A DNA stretch of 64,000 nucleotides, from positions 12,139 to 76,138 of the forward strand of contig CAJUJV010000005.1 in NCBI GenBank assembly GCA_910586845.1, written 5' to 3'. This DNA comes from an uncultured Hungatella sp. Its GTDB lineage: Bacteria > Bacillota > Clostridia > Lachnospirales > Lachnospiraceae. Below are positions 1 to 12,200 of this stretch, piece by piece (position 1 is the stretch's first letter; each line of letters opens with the position of its first letter). The position numbers and the translations under genes are program-made. A model generated the notes under the pieces. The model searched no databases and was not told the DNA's origin. It worked only from the letters and a program-made list of their open reading frames with translations.

Positions 1-2
1 TA

Positions 3-3000
3 GAGGATGCAGAAATCTACGGGGGAGACAAGGCGGGGATCCTGGCGGGAACCATAACGGGAGATTCCGAAATCTTTGAAGTTCAGGTGTCCGGATATGT
101 GAGAGCCCGGGGGGACGCGGGGGGACTGACGGGAGCGGCAGATGGTAAAGCGGGCCGCGTCCTGATAGAAAACTGCAGTGCCCGGGGGGTTTCAGTCCTG
201 TCAGAAGGAGGGAGCAGTTACACAGGTGGTCTTGCAGGTCAGATCGTAAACAGCGATCTTGTAGATAATGTGGTCATGACCCAGGACGGAAACGGAGACA
301 GGATTCAGGGAAAGGGTTATACAGGAGGCATCACAGGGCGCATGAAGCAGTCCGGAATCTATAACTCTTATGTGGACGGCACCATAGGAGGCAGCGGGGG
401 CAAGGCTGTAGGCGGTATGGTGGGATTGTATGAAAGCGGTGATCTGATGGTGGCCAGATTTGCCGGGGATATCGGGCGGACCAACAACGGGGCAGCCTCC
501 AGGGAAGGAACTTTTATCGGCATGCGACGGGGACCCTTTACCTACGGGACAGACAAAGGCAGCAATCTTTCCTATCTGTTTACCAACACGTCGGGAAAGG
601 CGAAAAAGGTCTTCGGCTCCAGCCAGGATGGGGACAACACATTTACCAGGTCAGCCCATGTCGGCTACTGGACCAGCAGCGGTATCAGATATGTGACTGT
701 GGCGGGCATGACGGAAATCGGCAGCGGTGACCGGTATTTCTATGAAGAGCTGGAGGAGGGCGTCCGGTTTTTTACGGCTCTGAAACTGGACGGAAGCTCT
801 CCGGCCAGGCCGGATCATTTTGCCCCCGGATATCAGGGGGAGCCGGTGAAAGGCTACCTGCTGTCCGTACCCAGGATCGATGCGGCTAATGCCAACGGGA
901 CTTATGATACGGATGTGGCGGTTCTCACGGCTATCCCGGCAGGGACAAGCAGTTATTACAGGACCATAGACAAGGACCACAGCGGAGCCGTGGCTCCGGG
1001 AGCCACCGTGTCAGTGGCTACGGCAGCCAGGAACACGGAAACAGGCCGGTATCAGATGGCCGCCGATGCTTCGCAGCCCTCAGGAGTCCGGCCGCCCACT
1101 TATATGAATGAAGAAGGGGAAAAGGTTCCCATGACTTATGTCAGCGGAGGAGGCTACAGTTTTCCCATGCCTTCCTGCGACACCCAGATTCATGCGGAAT
1201 ATGTGAAAGTGACTACAGAGATCGGCATGGATCCGGCGGAGACCGTGATCTCCGTAACACAGACCAGGCTGGGGGACAGAAAGCATCCCCGGACCGTCAC
1301 GGAAGTCAGGGATCAGGGAGGCGTTCTCATAGCCAGATATATCAACGGAAGCCTGGATACGGCCACAGAGGTACAGCCTGTCAGAATCCACGGGGAGCAC
1401 AATGTGGCGGGAAGCACGGCAGACCGCACTATAAAATGGTCCGTAGATGACAGTGACCTTTTGACTCTCACCTCGCCGTCGGGCTACACCGCGGAGGATG
1501 CCAGGATCATGCCTGATCTCAACAGCAGCTTTATCCGGGGAATTTTAAACAGGGAGGAAGGAAAACAGGCGGACTCCGGATACGGTCAGGCTATAAGTCC
1601 TGTGGTGTATCGTCAGGAGGCAGTAGTGACAGGAGCCTCTAACCCGGATACGTCGGCGGACAATCAGGCGGTTTACGGGAACTGTAAGGTCACGGTCACG
1701 CTGCAGATCCTGGATCACACCACCAGAAGAGTGGAAGGACTGAACTTAAACCATGGCCAGATGATCTGCACCGTCACCAGAACTCTGAAAGGAGACCGGA
1801 AGAACCCGGAGGAAACCATTACCTGCAGCGTTTCTCCCATTCTGGCGGCAGAGCTGTATCCGGAGCAGCCTTTTTATAAAAATGTATCCTGGAAGGACAG
1901 GGAGAGCGGTCAGATCCTGACCCTCCATCCGTCAGGAAACAATCAGGAAAACTGTGCCGTTGACGTAAGGTTCGACCCGGTGGGAAAGGCCAATCCTGCC
2001 TGGATCCAGAACGTGATCCGGGCGGACAACGAGATCAAAGGGAAAGACCCTTACAGAAAACTGGAAGGCAGTGCCGTCCGCTATGAAACCATAACCGCCA
2101 CGTCGGAGGATCAGACACACGGGATCATTTCGGCAGAATGCGGCGTGACCATCCGGTTTGTCACGGATGATCAGACAGAGATACTGCCGGAACAGCTGCT
2201 GGCAGAAGCGGGACAGGCAGAGTATGAATTGACGGTGACAAAAACGGGAAGCAGCCGGTCTCCCGTTCTGGAGTACCGGGGCTTTGAACCCGGGACTCTT
2301 AAAGCAAAAGTACTTCCGGAGTGCCCGGAAGGGGAAGAGTACAGGCCCTACGACCGCAGCATCGCCTGGACCAGCGGGGACGCAGAGGTGCTGGCAGTGT
2401 CGGAGGAGGGCATCGCAGAGCCGCAGAAGGAATCTTCATGGATCCGGCAGCTGTTAGATAAGGCTTTTGCGTCAGGAACAAGAACGGCGGAGGAGACCAG
2501 GACAGTAGAGGTTCGGGCAGCGGCCGGAGGCGGGCTGGAGGTTCCCGTGGAGATAAAGCTTCATGCAACGGCCAGAGATATGACCAGCCGGTCAGGAGGC
2601 TCGGGGGGCGGGTCCGGAAGCAATTCAGGCAGAGGCCCCGGCGGCAGCGGCGGAAACAGCGGAGCCGGAGGTCCGGGAGTCGGTGCGGGAAGCAGCGGAG
2701 CCGGAGGTCCGGGGGTCGGTGCAGGAAACGGCGGAGCCGGGGGTCCGGGAGTCGGTTCGGGCAGCGGTGTGACAGACGGCCTGACAGAAGAGAAGGGGTT
2801 CACCGGGAACGGTCCGGAGGTTCCTCTGTCCGGTACTCCCCTCCTGACGGCGGAACCGGGACAGTGGATCAGGACGGAAGACGGGTACTGGATTTTTCAG
2901 ACAGACGGGCAGCCATGCCGGGATCAGTGGGTTTATATCGAGAATCCTTATGCGGACCCGGCGCTGGGTCAAAGTCTCTTTGACTGGTTCCGCTTTGATC

Positions 3001-3266
3001 CTGACGGACACATGGTGACCGGCTGGTTTCAGGATCAGGACGGATACAGATATTATCTGAACCCTGTCTCCGACCGTACTCTGGGGCGGATGATGACCGG
3101 CTGGGTCTGGATCCCAGGAGAAGACGGACAGCTCCGGTGCTATTATTTCCAGGAACATTCCGATGGCTGGAGAGGAGCTTTGTACAAAAACAGGATGACC
3201 CCGGACGGTTTTATGGTAAACGATGAGGGAGCCTGGATCGTGGAAAACGAGGTGCAGATCAGATGA
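3..3266 (+). CDS. GLUG-type surface protein with C-terminal cell-wall-binding repeats (5' end missing)
   Basis: The reading frame is open to the left edge, so the signal peptide and true start lie outside the window; a GTG at 87 is only an internal candidate. The visible N-terminal part has repeated glycine-rich segments such as YTGGLAGQIVNS, YTGGITGRMKQS and VGGMVGLYESG, which resemble GLUG repeats of secreted adhesins and peptidases. The middle has beta-rich stretches without an obvious family. A Gly/Ser-rich linker at about 2590-2775 contains three 12-residue repeats. The last 130 residues hold aromatic cell-wall/glucan-binding repeats (GYWIFQTDGQPCRDQWVYI, GHMVTGWFQDQDGYRYYL, RMMTGWVW). 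The stop overlaps the start of the next gene in ATGA, so the two are probably translationally coupled. Its role is inferred to be surface attachment; no catalytic motif was seen. Confidence 0.8.
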   Translation, partial: EDAEIYGGDKAGILAGTITGDSEIFEVQVSGYVRARGDAGGLTGAADGKAGRVLIENCSARGVSVLSEGGSSYTGGLAGQIVNSDLVDNVVMTQDGNGDRIQGKGYTGGITGRMKQSGIYNSYVDGTIGGSGGKAVGGMVGLYESGDLMVARFAGDIGRTNNGAASREGTFIGMRRGPFTYGTDKGSNLSYLFTNTSGKAKKVFGSSQDGDNTFTRSAHVGYWTSSGIRYVTVAGMTEIGSGDRYFYEELEEGVRFFTALKLDGSSPARPDHFAPGYQGEPVKGYLLSVPRIDAANANGTYDTDVAVLTAIPAGTSSYYRTIDKDHSGAVAPGATVSVATAARNTETGRYQMAADASQPSGVRPPTYMNEEGEKVPMTYVSGGGYSFPMPSCDTQIHAEYVKVTTEIGMDPAETVISVTQTRLGDRKHPRTVTEVRDQGGVLIARYINGSLDTATEVQPVRIHGEHNVAGSTADRTIKWSVDDSDLLTLTSPSGYTAEDARIMPDLNSSFIRGILNREEGKQADSGYGQAISPVVYRQEAVVTGASNPDTSADNQAVYGNCKVTVTLQILDHTTRRVEGLNLNHGQMICTVTRTLKGDRKNPEETITCSVSPILAAELYPEQPFYKNVSWKDRESGQILTLHPSGNNQENCAVDVRFDPVGKANPAWIQNVIRADNEIKGKDPYRKLEGSAVRYETITATSEDQTHGIISAECGVTIRFVTDDQTEILPEQLLAEAGQAEYELTVTKTGSSRSPVLEYRGFEPGTLKAKVLPECPEGEEYRPYDRSIAWTSGDAEVLAVSEEGIAEPQKESSWIRQLLDKAFASGTRTAEETRTVEVRAAAGGGLEVPVEIKLHATARDMTSRSGGSGGGSGSNSGRGPGGSGGNSGAGGPGVGAGSSGAGGPGVGAGNGGAGGPGVGSGSGVTDGLTEEKGFTGNGPEVPLSGTPLLTAEPGQWIRTEDGYWIFQTDGQPCRDQWVYIENPYADPALGQSLFDWFRFDPDGHMVTGWFQDQDGYRYYLNPVSDRTLGRMMTGWVWIPGEDGQLRCYYFQEHSDGWRGALYKNRMTPDGFMVNDEGAWIVENEVQIR
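2652..2759 (+). repeat. Three 36-bp tandem repeats coding a glycine-rich linker
   Basis: Three in-frame copies of a 36-bp unit encode GNSGAGGPGVGA, GSSGAGGPGVGA and GNGGAGGPGVGS. They form the flexible linker between the beta-rich body and the cell-wall-binding repeats of the surface protein. Repeats of this kind are prone to copy-number change by slippage. Confidence 0.85.
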
Positions 3267-6200
3267 AAAAAGAGGTTCGCAGACAGACCGCATGTCTTCT
3301 GAGCCTTGCCTTGACAGTGGCGGTCATCACTCCATGGACTTTTCCGAAAGATGTACTGGCAGAGGGGCAGATCGTGGCGGCAGGAAGCGGGGACTGGCAC
3401 TATTACTGTATTGACGGAAACGGGTATGCTTCCAACGGCGTGTGCTCCAGAGGAGACCGGTATACACGGGTAAGTACAAAAGCGGAGACAGAGGCCGGGG
3501 AGAGGCCTGTTATTTTCTGGGCTCTTCTGTCATTTCTCTCTGCCTATGAGCAGGAAGAAGAGGCGGCCGCAGCCGTGGCGGCTATTAACCGGAAGGCGGA
3601 GGCAGCAGGCTTGAGAAGAATCGACAGGGCAGTGACAGAGGCGGATCTGAAGGGGGTACTTCATTCGGCGGAGGTCCGCAGAAAGTATGACTGGCTGGAT
3701 TTTGTCGTGGACCATGAGGAGGAATATCTGAGGCTGGCCGGACTTTTGAGAGGAAGCAGCCGGACTAAGGGCGGCCAGGAGATCCCGTTCCTCCTCAGGG
3801 ATGCGGTTTCCCTGTCTGAGGCCGTGGCCGGGATTGCACAGGATGGAGGATTTGTGCTGGAATTTGATCCGTCAGGGAATGACGGAGATTTTCTGGCGAA
3901 GGTTCCGTTGAAACTGTCCGCAGACGGCGAAAACTGGCAGGAAGGGACCATAAACGGATGGAATGCGGAGAAAAGCAGAACCGGCATACGTTTTACCAAC
4001 CCTGATCCGGAAGCAGGACCTCTGTATCTGAAATTTGATCCGGAGGGAACAGAGTATGAATCAGCGGCAGGAGGTTACGGTTCTCCCGACGACTGCTATA
4101 CAGATTCCATTGAAGTGTGGAAATGCGTTCAATGTTATGGGACTCATGTGACAGGGGACCTGTTCCATCCCCTGGAGGACCATCAGAGAAATGTACGGCT
4201 GGAACTTAAGACGGTTCCGGCAGCATGGTACGGGATCATAGGCGGTAGGCAGGCAAAAGCGGCGGGAGCAAAAACAGGAGGAAGCCTGGAGTTTCAGATA
4301 TACCGCCATGAGGAGGATATGAAAGCAGATTATCGGGTGCAGCTCTATAAATATGATCATGAGACCGGCAATCCTCTGGAAGGTGCTGTTTTTGACCTGT
4401 ATGAACGGTTTGACGACAGAGAACAGGTAAACCGGGAAAGAGACGGTCCGGTACAGATCTATGAAGGCGGGGGAGATTACGCCGGAGGCATCACCCACAG
4501 CCCGGTGTGGTGGGATGGCTTCAGACGGGCGGCCTCTGTCCGCACGGATCGGGACGGCCATGGAGAATACAGGTTCGAGAAAGGGTATCACTATGACAAA
4601 ACCTTCTGTGACGGTCATCCGGCCCCTGTATTTGTACAGGTTCCAGAAGAAGAGATCGATGATGAGACAGGAGAGGTGATCAATGAGCCGGAGATCCTTG
4701 AGGCCAGGGCAGTCAACGGAGAACTGGCTGCTAAGTGGCTTGGCTGCGAGGCAGACTGCCGGGAAAAGGCAGAAGGAGACCGGAGAGGGGTACATTTTCA
4801 CTGGCTTATGGAGGAGGTAGACTATGATGAGATCCGGGCGGCGGCAGAGACGGGAGACTGTGTTCAGGCCGGCCCCGCAGAAAGCGCGCAGCCGGAGGAG
4901 GCATATGAAAGATCCGGCTGCAGACAGGACTGTGAGGAAACTTATGCTGTCTTTATCTCCATGAGATACAGTTACACGTTTGCAGAAACCGCCGCAAGAG
5001 AAGGTTATATCCTTCACGGAGGGCATAAAGACCACATTCCCATAGAGATCATCACCACAGACTCTTCTCAGAACGGGGCCAACTCCGTATTCGGAGGGGG
5101 TTACAGCGAATCGGTGACAGGCTGTTTTGCGACAGCGGCAGCAGATCCTGCAAAGCCGCAGCAGGAGAAAGCAGAGCCGGAGAAAGGGCTGGAGACAGTG
5201 ACTTATTATACACAGCAGATCCACAGCATGAAAATGGATGGGACCGTGAGAGAACCGGTTCTGGCCGGACTTCGTGAAACCTTTCAGGCTACAGAGTCTG
5301 ACGGTGACAGAGCTTCTGTCGGAACTCCTTCTACTCCGTCGAAAGCCGGGAGAAACCGGTCTTTCCTCTTTTCTGTTGCAAAAAGCCGGGCCCGGACCAT
5401 GAGCCGCCAGGGAGAGGCAGGTCCCTGGAGAGGGAGGGAAGATTCCGGCCTGTTCTCCAAGGCATACCAGGAGGCACTGTGGTCCGCCGGCTGCGGGGAG
5501 GAGAACAAGCCGGGGCCGGCGGACAGGTATTCCCACAGCAGCGGCATGGATGGGGAGGAGGAGGCTTTCAGGATATACGACCACAGGACAGAAGGGGAGA
5601 TCCATATCCGCAAACAGGATATGGAACTGTCACCGGGAGAGACCCAGGGAGACGCGGTTCTGGAGGGGGCCGTCTACGGACTGTTTGCGGCTCAGGATCT
5701 GGTCCACCCTGACGGGACCACAGGGATCGTGTTCCGGCAGAATGATCTGGCAGCCGTGGCATGTACGGATAAAGAAGGAGAGGCATCTTTTATGGCGATT
5801 ACCGAAGCTCCCGGCCATACATATGATTACGGCGCCGGTAAGATCGTGGAGAGAAAAGACGGATGGAACGGCCAGTTTCCTGAAAACCTGTATACGAGAA
5901 ACCATGAGGAGGATGACTACCGGGGAGATCACAGGTATACCAGAAGCTATGCAGATCTTACAGGGGCAAACGGAAACTGCTGGATCGGCAGACCTTTGTT
6001 TCTGGGAAATTATTATATCAAAGAATTAAGCCGCTCAGAAGGGTACGAACTTTCGGTGAACGGCCACGGCGATCAGGTGAGCAACTATGGCTACAGTCTG
6101 GATGTGTCGGTTCCCCGGGGGCAAGGATCGGCGGCTCTTACGACAGCTCCTTATGTAGAACCTCAGTCTCTGGGGCAGGAAGAAGACACCATGGCCAATG

Positions 6201-9200
6201 TGATAAATTTTGTGGTGACGTCCCGGGGAACAGCAGAAAAGGGCTATGATATGATCCTGTCACGATTTCCTCAGGGGACAAAGCTGTACCGGAAAGACTG
6301 CTCATCTGAGAACACGGAGTTTTTGGCCGGAACGGGACAGATGGAAAAAAGGTATCTTTATGATGCTCTGGGACAGCCGGTGTATCAGACAGCCGACAGA
6401 GATGACGCTTACCCGAAGCTGAATCCGGATGGAAGTTTTATGACAGAAGAGGCGGCAGTCAGCAGGACGGTGACTTCCATGGGCAGGGCTTCGATACAGA
6501 GTATCTGTGAAGAGACTGCAGAGGAGATTCTTAACGAGGAACCGGGGCAGAGAGAAAACGGGAAAAGGCTTGATCTGAAGGGGGAAAAGTCCAGGCAGTT
6601 TCTCTATATCAAGATGAAGGTGGAGGCAATTCTGCGGGCCAACGGCTATCAGACGCCAAAAAAGACGGTTCAGGGAAAATCCAGGTACTCAGATATGACA
6701 GAGGGAATCTATGACAGGGGAGTCCGCCAGGGTTATCCCGACCCGGAAGGACTGTCAGGGACAGAACCGGGGGAACCGGCATTAAGGACGGTTTACGGAT
6801 ATCCGGTTGTGAAAACAGAGCTTCCTGAAAAAACGAAAGACGGACGGGAACTGACCGCGGCCGATGCCATACTCTCTCTGGTAGACTTTTACTGTGAAAA
6901 TCCCTGGTACAGTTTCGGAGGAATTGACGGGTATGAAGAGACAGACGGCGGCTGGGTGTTTTCTCTCTATGCAGGGGTCGCGGGCAATCCGGAGAACTAT
7001 ATTGTCCTTATGGGGAGTGAAGAAGAAAGCATGATCTGTCACCGGCTGCCGTGGATCCCCGACGACCCTGGAAAAAGTCCCAGATGGGCGTATGTCACCT
7101 ATTCCAATATGCCGGAAGACCATGGATTCGGGACGTGGGAGAATTTCAGCTCCTGGCAGATTCTGGGCATGTACCGGTGCAGCGCAGTTCTCGTAAGCGA
7201 CGGGGTCGTAGAGGGGGACGGCACCGTCAGATCCCGGACCGTAAAGAGAAATGTATATTATAAAAAAGGAGAAATTCTCCGGGACAAAAACGGCAATGCT
7301 CTTCAGGCTTTTGAGTGGGTGGAGAAAAAGCTGCCTGTCTCCCAAAGCCGGGAGATTGATACATGGACTCCCGTGGCTGTGGAACAAAAAGATGGAGCTC
7401 TCATCGCCCATGGACAGGGAAGCTATACAGATGCCTACGGAGTTTTTCACAGCGACAGAGAAACGGGGAGAGAGACCGTCTATAAACTGGTCCTTCCCCG
7501 GAAGGAAGTGATCCTGGGACAGGAGGAACTGAAGCTTCTGCCTCCTGGTTCGGGATTTCGTGAAGGGGACAGGATGGGAGCGGGGGACTATGCCCTGAGA
7601 GCCCTGAAAGCGGGAGTTATGGTCTGTCTGGATTATGAGGATCAGCGTCTGTCAGGAGACGGCCTCTATGTCCGGCCGGTCAGTCTGGCCTATCCGGGAC
7701 AGGAGTTTTATTTTCAGGACGGAGATAAAAGGCCGGGAGAAGGGACCCGGAACCATCCGATAACCGTAGAGGAACGGATTATCCGGCAGCCGGTGAGGAT
7801 CGACAAATCTGTCAGGGACAAAGAGGGAGGAGAAAGGGCTCTGGATGGTTTTCGGTTTAAGATTTATCTCAAGTCTAACCTTCAGCGGCTTTACAGAGAC
7901 CCGGAGGGAAAGATTGTATGGGTGGACCGGAAAGGGAGAGAAGTGGATCCCGGTTCTGTCCGCAGGTCCTTTCCGGCAGCTGTGGTCAGATATGATACGA
8001 AAGTACCGCACAAAACAGATCCCCTGTATAAGGACCATCTGAACAGCGTCCAGGCAGATCCGGTTCTCTATAAGACAGAAAAAGGGTTGATCGCCGACAA
8101 CCCTTCATCCGGGTATACCCGGCTTTTGGAGACGGAAAACGGAGTCCTTAATTATGAAAAGTTTTTTGACGCTATTTACACTGCAAACCGGGACAAATGG
8201 GATGGCCCCGGCCCTGGTTTTACGTCTCATCGCCCTCTGGGCAACAGGGTGAACCGCTGCCGGGAAGCGGAAGAAAACGCAGAGGCATCAGACAATGTGC
8301 GGCAGTTTGCCATTAACTGGTATCTGGAACAGGAGGTCAGGAAACTGACCCGGGAGGCAGGGGAGACGGAAGCTTTGGCGGCTTACAGCGATCAGATCTA
8401 TGACAGGGCGCTGCGGCAGGCTATCGAGAAGAGCCGGAATTATCTCAGGCCCTTTTTTGAGTATGACCTGGACCGCCTGTACGCTGTCCCCTGGGACAGT
8501 GAAAAGGGAGGAGGAAAGGACAAAGACACCAGGACCCTGTCTGCAGATACAGAAGAAGGCGGCAGCTGTTATGGAATCTCCGGATATCTTCCTTACGGAA
8601 CCTACGTTGTGGTGGAACAGCAGCCTCTGGAGTTTATGGAAGGGGATCTGGCAAACCGGGAATATGACACTGACCGGCCGAAAGAGATCCTGATCCCCTC
8701 TGTCTATGAGGAGGATAGCAGGCCTTCGGGACAGAAGAGTATGAACAGTTTCTACCGATACCGCAGGGAAGAGAGCCCGGAGGATCAGGCGGCCCGGTTT
8801 CTGATCCGCTTCCGGGAAGAAGACCATGTGATCAGGGCTCATAATTATCACGGCGATTTTGAAATCTATAAATATGGACTGGATCTGGACAGGATAACCA
8901 ACGGCGCCGCTGTGGCTGGGGAAGGCGCAGGAACGGGAGACTATTTTGCTCTTTCCCAGAGTCTGTACAGACCTTACCATAACTATTATAATCCGGAAGA
9001 CGACCGGACCGGAGGTGAGGTATCCTACTATCTGACCGAAGGCATGGATGGGAGAGAGGGGATATCCAGGATCTACAGGTACAGTTCCGTGTCCGAACAG
9101 GGGCGGGGACAGACCATGACAGGAGCTTCTACAGCCATCCACGGAAAATATTCTCATGCACTGGTGCCCTGGACCATGGCAATACCCGAAAACGGCAGAA

Positions 9201-12200
9201 AACGGGACCGGGAAGGGGCGGCAGAGGTAAGCTTCATGGATTTCCCTTACAAGAACAGGCTGCGGATCGAGAAACTGGATTCCGAGACCCATGAAAATCT
9301 GCTTCACGACGGGGCCATATTCCGGATTTACCGGGCAGAGCGGGATAATCCGCCTCACGGGACCGGACGGGCGGCGGTTTATGAAAAAGAGACGCCTGTG
9401 ACCGGGACCAGAACCTTTCTGGAAGCCATGGGGGCAGAATTTATCCGGGAGGCAGACGGAGATAACCGGGATGGACTCTGCACCGGTCTGGTGCCTGCGG
9501 GGACTCCCATGTACCGGGAAGAGGACCAAGTGATCATGACCGATGACAAGGGAAAACGGACAGGAGACTTTAAGGCATTTACCACAGTAAGAGACGGACT
9601 CATGGAAAAGACGGAGCATCAGGGAAGCGGTTACGGACAGCAGACCACGGGATACCTGGAGACCCCGGAGACGCTGGCGGCGGGAGTCTATGTTCTGGCA
9701 GAGGTAAAGCCTCCTGCAGGATACGTCCGCACCAGGCCCATAGCAGTGGAGATCTACAGCGACGGGACGGCTTATTATAAAGAGGGCAGCGGGGGAGTCC
9801 GGATCCTGGCGGCTCTCTACGGAAAATTCCGGGACAAAAATCCCGCCGCCAGGATCTATGTGGAAAATACTCCTATTAAAATCCGGATAGAAAAGAAAAA
9901 GAAGAAACATGAATCCCTGACTTATAAGATAGACGGGCGGACAGACGGAAGTCTGGTCCAGATCGGAGGAGATCCCGGCTGTGAATATGCATACAGCAGG
10001 GGGGAGTATCTGGGATACAGGTGGAAGAAAGGAACCCTGGAGTATCTGCAGAAGAGGAAAGAGGCAGGAGACCAGGTGGAGATGGTGTTTCACGATGGTG
10101 TTTTCGCCGGATACGGATATATTACCGTGGCCGCAGAAGAGGAGAAAGACGAGAATCCCTATGTACCGGGGGCACAGATGACGCTGTATGAAGGGATCCG
10201 TCTGAAACCTTCAGGGGATACGGAGGATCACAGATATGAAGGCCTGGTGGTCAGAAGGAGTACGGCAGGCAATGTGACGGGGATGTACGTAGAAAAAGGA
10301 TACGGGGGGACCAGGACAGAATTTTGCAGAAGGTATGGGGAGGCTGGCAGATCTTACTGGGATGGTGTGGAAGCGGAACGGCCCGATACGGATATTCTCT
10401 GGTATGATCTGGGAGATCTGGACATATTTGCGGACCGCTACATAGAGGGAAAGAAGATTTCCTACGGATATAATAGGGACCATGGGCTGGTAAATCTGGA
10501 ACAGCTGGAAAATGACAGGAGGACTATGGCAGGTCCGGATCGGGAATTCTCTATATTTGCCTTTAAAGGAGGCAGACCTTACCTGGAACTGGCAGGAGGA
10601 GATTTTACAGAGGCAGAATACAGCGAAAAAGACAAAGTCCTGACCGTTCCTCCGGGCATGACCGTCTGGCATTTGGACAGAGACGGTACCAGGGACAGCC
10701 TGGCAGATCCTCATACAGGTATGGCCTATGTGCCGGGAGAAAATGAAGGGGAAGTGTATGTGTGGCCAGTAAAGCTGACAAGAGACCGGGACGGCAGGAT
10801 CACGGCAGCGGACAAGATCTCTACTTCCAGACCGGCGACCATAGGGGAAAACCGGGAGCCAGGGGCCCAGGGACAGGAGGAAGGCTTTCTCACAGGGACC
10901 TGGCAGCCGGCAGACGGAGCGGGGAGCCACAAGATGGCCTCTGCCGTCAGGAATTTCAGGGGAGACAGCCAGGATGGGGAGCCCCTGATCCATGAAAATC
11001 CGGGATCTTTTACGAAATCCATGCTGCCGGTGCTCAACGTTCTGGGACTTCCCGTTTATTACAGGAGAAGCGAAGGCACTTATGAAAAAAATATTCTGCT
11101 CTATGACAGGGACGGAGACCTGGTGCGGAGAAAAGATTCGGATCTGACCGGCGATTTCGGCAGAGCCTCTTATCTGGCAGAGACCGGAGATCCGCAAACC
11201 TCTGTCCTGTACCACAGGCAGGGGGAAAGTTATATGGTGGAGAACACCTGGATCACAGGAGAACAGGCGCCCAATGATCCCTTTGACAATTCCATGACCG
11301 ACGGCCGGGCAGACCTGCTGAAACGTGTGCCGGCAGGAGTTTATATCATGGAAGAGATCAAAGCCCCGCCTGGTTATATAAAAGGATTTCCCAAAGGCGT
11401 GACCGTAGAGGAAACGGGAGAGATCCGTACATCGGAGATGGAGGATGACAGGACCAGGGTCCTGTTCAGGAAGATCGACGGTTCTGACACATACGAATAT
11501 GAGATCCTGGATATGGGTCTGAGAGACAGTCGGGGAAGGCCTGAGACCGTGGGGACGAAAGAAGAAGGAAAAGGAAGCTTCGGCCACGGACAGGTGCCGG
11601 GAGCAAGGCTGGTTCTCTGTGACGAAACGGGCTGTCGGGCCGTCGGATGGACCACTGCAGAGGAACCCATGTATCTGGAGGGTCTTCCGGAGGGGAATTA
11701 TGTGCTCAAAGAGGAGGGGACGCCAAAGGGGTTTATTACCTGTGCCCCCGTGACCGTGAAGATCCGAGGCAGTGGTCAGGTCCAGGTTGTAGATCTTTTT
11801 AATGACCACACAAAAGTGGAGTTTGAAAAATATTCTCTCGAAGGAGAAGAGAGGGTCCCGGTAAAAGGCGCCGGATTTGCTCTCTATGAGGCTATGACTG
11901 ATGAGCGAGGACAGGTAGTATGGAGAGACGGACAGCCGGTCTGTGACAGGGACAGACTGATGGCTGTCTGGGAAACCGGCGACGGAAAAATATACGAAGA
12001 GTTCACACAGGCTTTTGAGCAGATGTACAGAGATTACGGAACCGGCGGACGGAGTCTGGCCTGGGTGACAGACGGAAAAGAGCACAGGGCAGATTATGTG
12101 TCCCACAGCCAGATCGAAGGCCTTCTGGGAGATCCGGCATTTCCGGCCAGTGCAGAAATGTTCTTTTTGGCTGACGGCGGACAGACCATCCGAATCCTTG